Notes under the pieces: model-generated
What the model was told of the DNA's origin: nothing
The model's database searches: none
Seen by the model: the letters and a program-made list of their open reading frames with translations, nothing else
Assembly: GCA_907164885.2 (NCBI GenBank)
Contig: OU015497.1
Location: 70,914,472 to 70,978,471 of the forward strand
Source of the DNA: Dolomedes plantarius
Lineage: Eukaryota > Arthropoda > Arachnida > Araneae > Dolomedidae
Length of the DNA stretch: 64,000 nt
Direction: 5' to 3'
In this document: positions 61,315 through 64,000 of the stretch, one piece after another
Layout of the letters: each line of letters begins with the position of its first letter
Position numbering within the stretch: the first letter of the stretch is position 1
Program-made: the position numbers and the translations under genes

Positions 61315-62800
61315 GCTACGTCCTAAATTACTCCACTCAACTCTATAATTATCTGTCGGCGTTAAATTTGATTCCGACCTTTATCGGAAACATGTACTAA
61401 AGCCAGCTTTTTATTTAAAAGCGCTTTACTACACCTGTCTCCCAAAAAATCGGCATAAGTACAACGTTCTCAGTAGAAATATATTTGAACACTTCTATAT
61501 TTAAGTATTTTTTCATTCAAAATTATGAAACTTTATATTGAAAATTTAAGAAAAAACAGTTGCACATCAAAGCATATTTTTTTCTTAGCTGTAATAAAGC
61601 GTCTTATAATAGTAGTAAAAAAATACAACAGATCAGGCTCCAAAAAACTAGGCATTCATCCATTAAAATACCATATCTTTGAGGTTTAAATTATAATAGT
61701 AAACAAACTGTTGCTGATAAAGTTATAGGCTTACCTCGCTAGAGAAATAGAAAACTACAATAAAAGGGATATGCTTTAATTTATTGCCTGCGAGTTTTCA
61801 GAATAATTGTGGATAGTTGGTTAAACCGGGATTTATTACAAATGTTTTAGACATTTATATTCATTGATTATGATATTTGTGCTTACACAATAAATACCAA
61901 AGAGCGGAGGATTTTTCTTGCGTTGAAATAGATGATTTTTATTTTTTCAATCAAAAATCTGGACTAAGACCATTTAAACAAATTTATCTTGATCACTGTT
62001 GTTGAAAATTATTTTTGTGTATAAAAACCTTACAGACAGTCAAACCAGAGCAATATAGATACAGAATCAAAATCATTGGTATAGTCTAAACGTCTATTTA
62101 ATTATCTCAACACATTTGAGTGTCGCGTTAGAAAGTAACAACAGTATTAAACAATAAAAATTCTAGTACTTGATGATTTGCAAACTTTAATTTGGAAAAT
62201 ATATCACACACATAGATGTTGCAATGGAACACGTTAAAAAAGTCAAACGGAAAGGTCTCTTTGCGCATGAATGTGGTTTTTAAACTTGTTCCAGAAGCAA
62301 ATGGTGTATCAGAAACATAAATAGAACATTTACGTCCTCATGATTGCAGTAGCACAAAACAAGCTCTATTGCTTTACAAAAATAAGTAACTAAATTCACA
62401 CATAAATAATTAAAGAGAGAAAAATAGTATGTAAGACCATTTCAAGAACGTATGGAGCAATCATTTATCAAGTTGTAGAAATTATTAAAATATTGAATTT
62501 TATATTCTAGTAGGTTATCAATAAGAATTATTTTATTGAATTTTAAACTGTTCTAAATGTTACTAAGTATGGTTGCTGTTGCATTTTTCCCATATCAAAT
62601 CAACAACCGGCCACAGCACTTTTACGAAGCCATACAAATGTTTGATTTATGGTCCCGTAATAAAAACTGGTAAACTGATGAAAGTACGAATTCACTAGAT
62701 AACATGATTAGGTTGTTGATATTATTAATATAGAAAATTTAAAACCCAGCAGTAAAGGTTTTATGAAACTTTTACAGTAAAAATTCCTACGATTGTACTG

Positions 62801-62801
<1 letters not shown>
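61315..62801. other. AT-rich DNA, nothing recognised
   Basis: No feature seen. Confidence 0.4.

Positions 62802-62867
<66 letters not shown>
62802..62867. repeat. (TA)n microsatellite
   Basis: TA run directly abutting the left end of the next transposon. Confidence 0.95.
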
Positions 62868-62875
<8 letters not shown>

Positions 62876-64000
62876 CTGTTCGCACATTTTTTAGACGATT
62901 TTGGTAAGCGGTAATAAAAAATCGTTTGATGCAAAAGAAATAATTGCAATTGTACTATGTTTTTAAAAGTCAAAATTATCGTCTACGGCTTGAAAGTTTT
63001 GTTTTTATTCAAAATGGCGTTTTTAACAAAGCAGTGGTTCGAAGGCTACATTTATGCTCTTTCCAAAGAGAAATATGCATACTCCGTTATCCAAAATCGA
63101 TGTGAGAGTCATAGTTTTGTGATATCTAAAGCGTCGATAGGTAATGTCGTCAAAAAGAAAGGAAAAAAAACGTCAAATTGGAGCCTCAAGGGGGACAAAA
63201 ATTCCAAACAAGTATTCATGAAAAAAACGGACATCTTAAACTATTGCAAAGGTACGTTGTTTAATATTGAAAGAAAAAAATCCCCCTAGTCAAAGGACAG
63301 TTGCAAAATCATTAAAATGCTCGGTGTCCACTGTAAACAAAATGATTAACGTTGATTTAAATCTTAAGAAAGCGAAAAAACGCAATGTGCATCGTCTTCT
63401 TCCAAATCATATCGCTGATCGCAGGACACGCTGCAGAATTCTATATGAGAAACCCTTATCCAAAGAACAATGGAAAACAACTGTCACAATAAATGAATCA
63501 TGGGTGTATTTAAATGATTGAAACAAAAAAAGAGCCATTTATTATCATAAAAGCGGAGAACAAATTTTAAGTACATCGTTCAAAGAATCGAAAGAAAGTT
63601 TTTCTAAGGGATTCATGAATGTTGCTGGTTTTTCTTATAATGGCAAGTTAAAAATAAAGAGAGTGGAAAAAATGTCAAGATTAACTCCAAATACTGTCAG
63701 GAACATATTTTATCGCCAATTTTTCTGAATGAAATACCATCGCTTTACCCACAGTGCCATCAACCTGTGAGACTCCATCAGGACAAAGCTAGCAGTCACA
63801 CATCAAAATCCACTGTAAATTTCCTAAAAGAATTGGAACAAAAAACTGGTATCAAGGCCATAGATACCAGGCCAGATACATCACCCTTCACTGATATCCC
63901 TACTAAATCTCCCGATCTATCACCTATGGATTTTTGTGCTATCGGACTTTTAAAATCTGCATTATCCAAACGTCGTCCCAAAACCCTTACAAGAGTCTGG
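62868..64000 (+). mobile_element. Mariner/IS630-type transposon, cut by window end
   Basis: Begins CACAGAGACTGTTCGCACAT just after TA in a microsatellite. A transposase gene starts at 63014. The right end lies outside the window, so the TIR cannot be verified. Confidence 0.65.
63014..64000 (+). pseudogene. Broken mariner/IS630-type transposase, partial
   Basis: ATG 63014 opens MAFLTKQWFEGYIYALSKEK. After a frameshift around 63267-63289 the second frame reads PPSQRTVAKSLKCSVSTVNK (helix-turn-helix), HRLLPNHIADRRTRCRILYE, and TINESWVYLND, where the first catalytic Asp of the usual DE-W box is replaced by Asn. A stop follows at 63519. Further frames carry SFSKGFMNVAGFSYNGK, a stop near 63726, then RLHQDKASSHTSK (second Asp) and SPDLSPMDFCAIG (third acidic residue, Asp). 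Spacing between the last two is 48 residues by my count, and includes a segment (DTRPDTSP) that looks like a small local duplication. At least three disabling changes; the 3' end is outside the window. Confidence 0.8.

Overview
This window is AT-rich eukaryotic intergenic DNA, most likely from an arthropod and possibly an arachnid. The evidence is indirect. There are no bacterial-type operons, (TA)n/(CA)n microsatellites are abundant, tRNA-derived SINEs are present, and the transposases (DUF4817-type, Tc1-like, other mariner-like) and Copia retrotransposons are of types common in arthropods. I found no intact host protein-coding gene, rRNA or functional tRNA gene. Nearly every recognisable coding segment belongs to a transposable element, and all of them are broken. 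One 500-N assembly gap lies at 32516-33015.

Layout, 0-11 kb: a DUF4817-type DNA transposon with an internally deleted transposase (318-1255), a 255-bp tandem duplication (4.1-4.6 kb), a minus-strand LTR-retroelement integrase relic cut by a compound microsatellite (6.0-7.0 kb), copy 1 of a ~420-bp repeat bounded by (TA)n (7.9-8.3 kb), a fold-back MITE (8.7 kb), a tRNA-SINE (9.4-9.6 kb) and a piggyBac-like MITE (10.26-10.5 kb). 11.35-16.94 kb: a complete, young Copia element with near-identical 646-bp LTRs, a CATAT target duplication, PBS and PPT, but a pol broken by one stop codon and one frameshift. 17.1-18.9 kb: a ~300-bp tandem satellite. 19-32.5 kb: mostly featureless AT-rich DNA with a SINE (24.5 kb), microsatellites and a SINE body.

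33-50 kb: a MITE with good inverted repeats (34.6 kb), a second DUF4817-type transposase relic (35.9-37.1 kb), a 1338-bp solo LTR with a TAGTT duplication (38.8-40.1 kb), a LINE RNase H/3' tail relic (40.5-40.9 kb), a broken Tc1 element with a palindromic MITE 8 bp away (41.5-43.1 kb), a three-unit 131-bp tandem repeat (46.5-46.9 kb), copy 2 of the 420-bp repeat (48.8-49.2 kb), a long-TIR element (49.75-50.3 kb) and a SINE (50.35 kb).

50.6-58.0 kb is the most structured region, a four-level nest. An ACTAGT-ended, Helentron-like candidate contains a second Copia element (TSD AAAAA). The 5' LTR of that Copia contains a hAT-type element (8-bp TSD AATGTAAA). The hAT contains a reverse-transcriptase retroelement arranged as ~580-bp inverted repeats. 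The rest of the window holds a broken DD36E Tc1 element (58.7-59.9 kb), a minus-strand LTR-like block (60.0-61.3 kb) and the start of another mariner-type element cut by the window edge (62.87-64.0 kb). The region reads as a transposon graveyard in which TA-rich microsatellites repeatedly serve as landing sites, and the nested target duplications give a relative insertion chronology.
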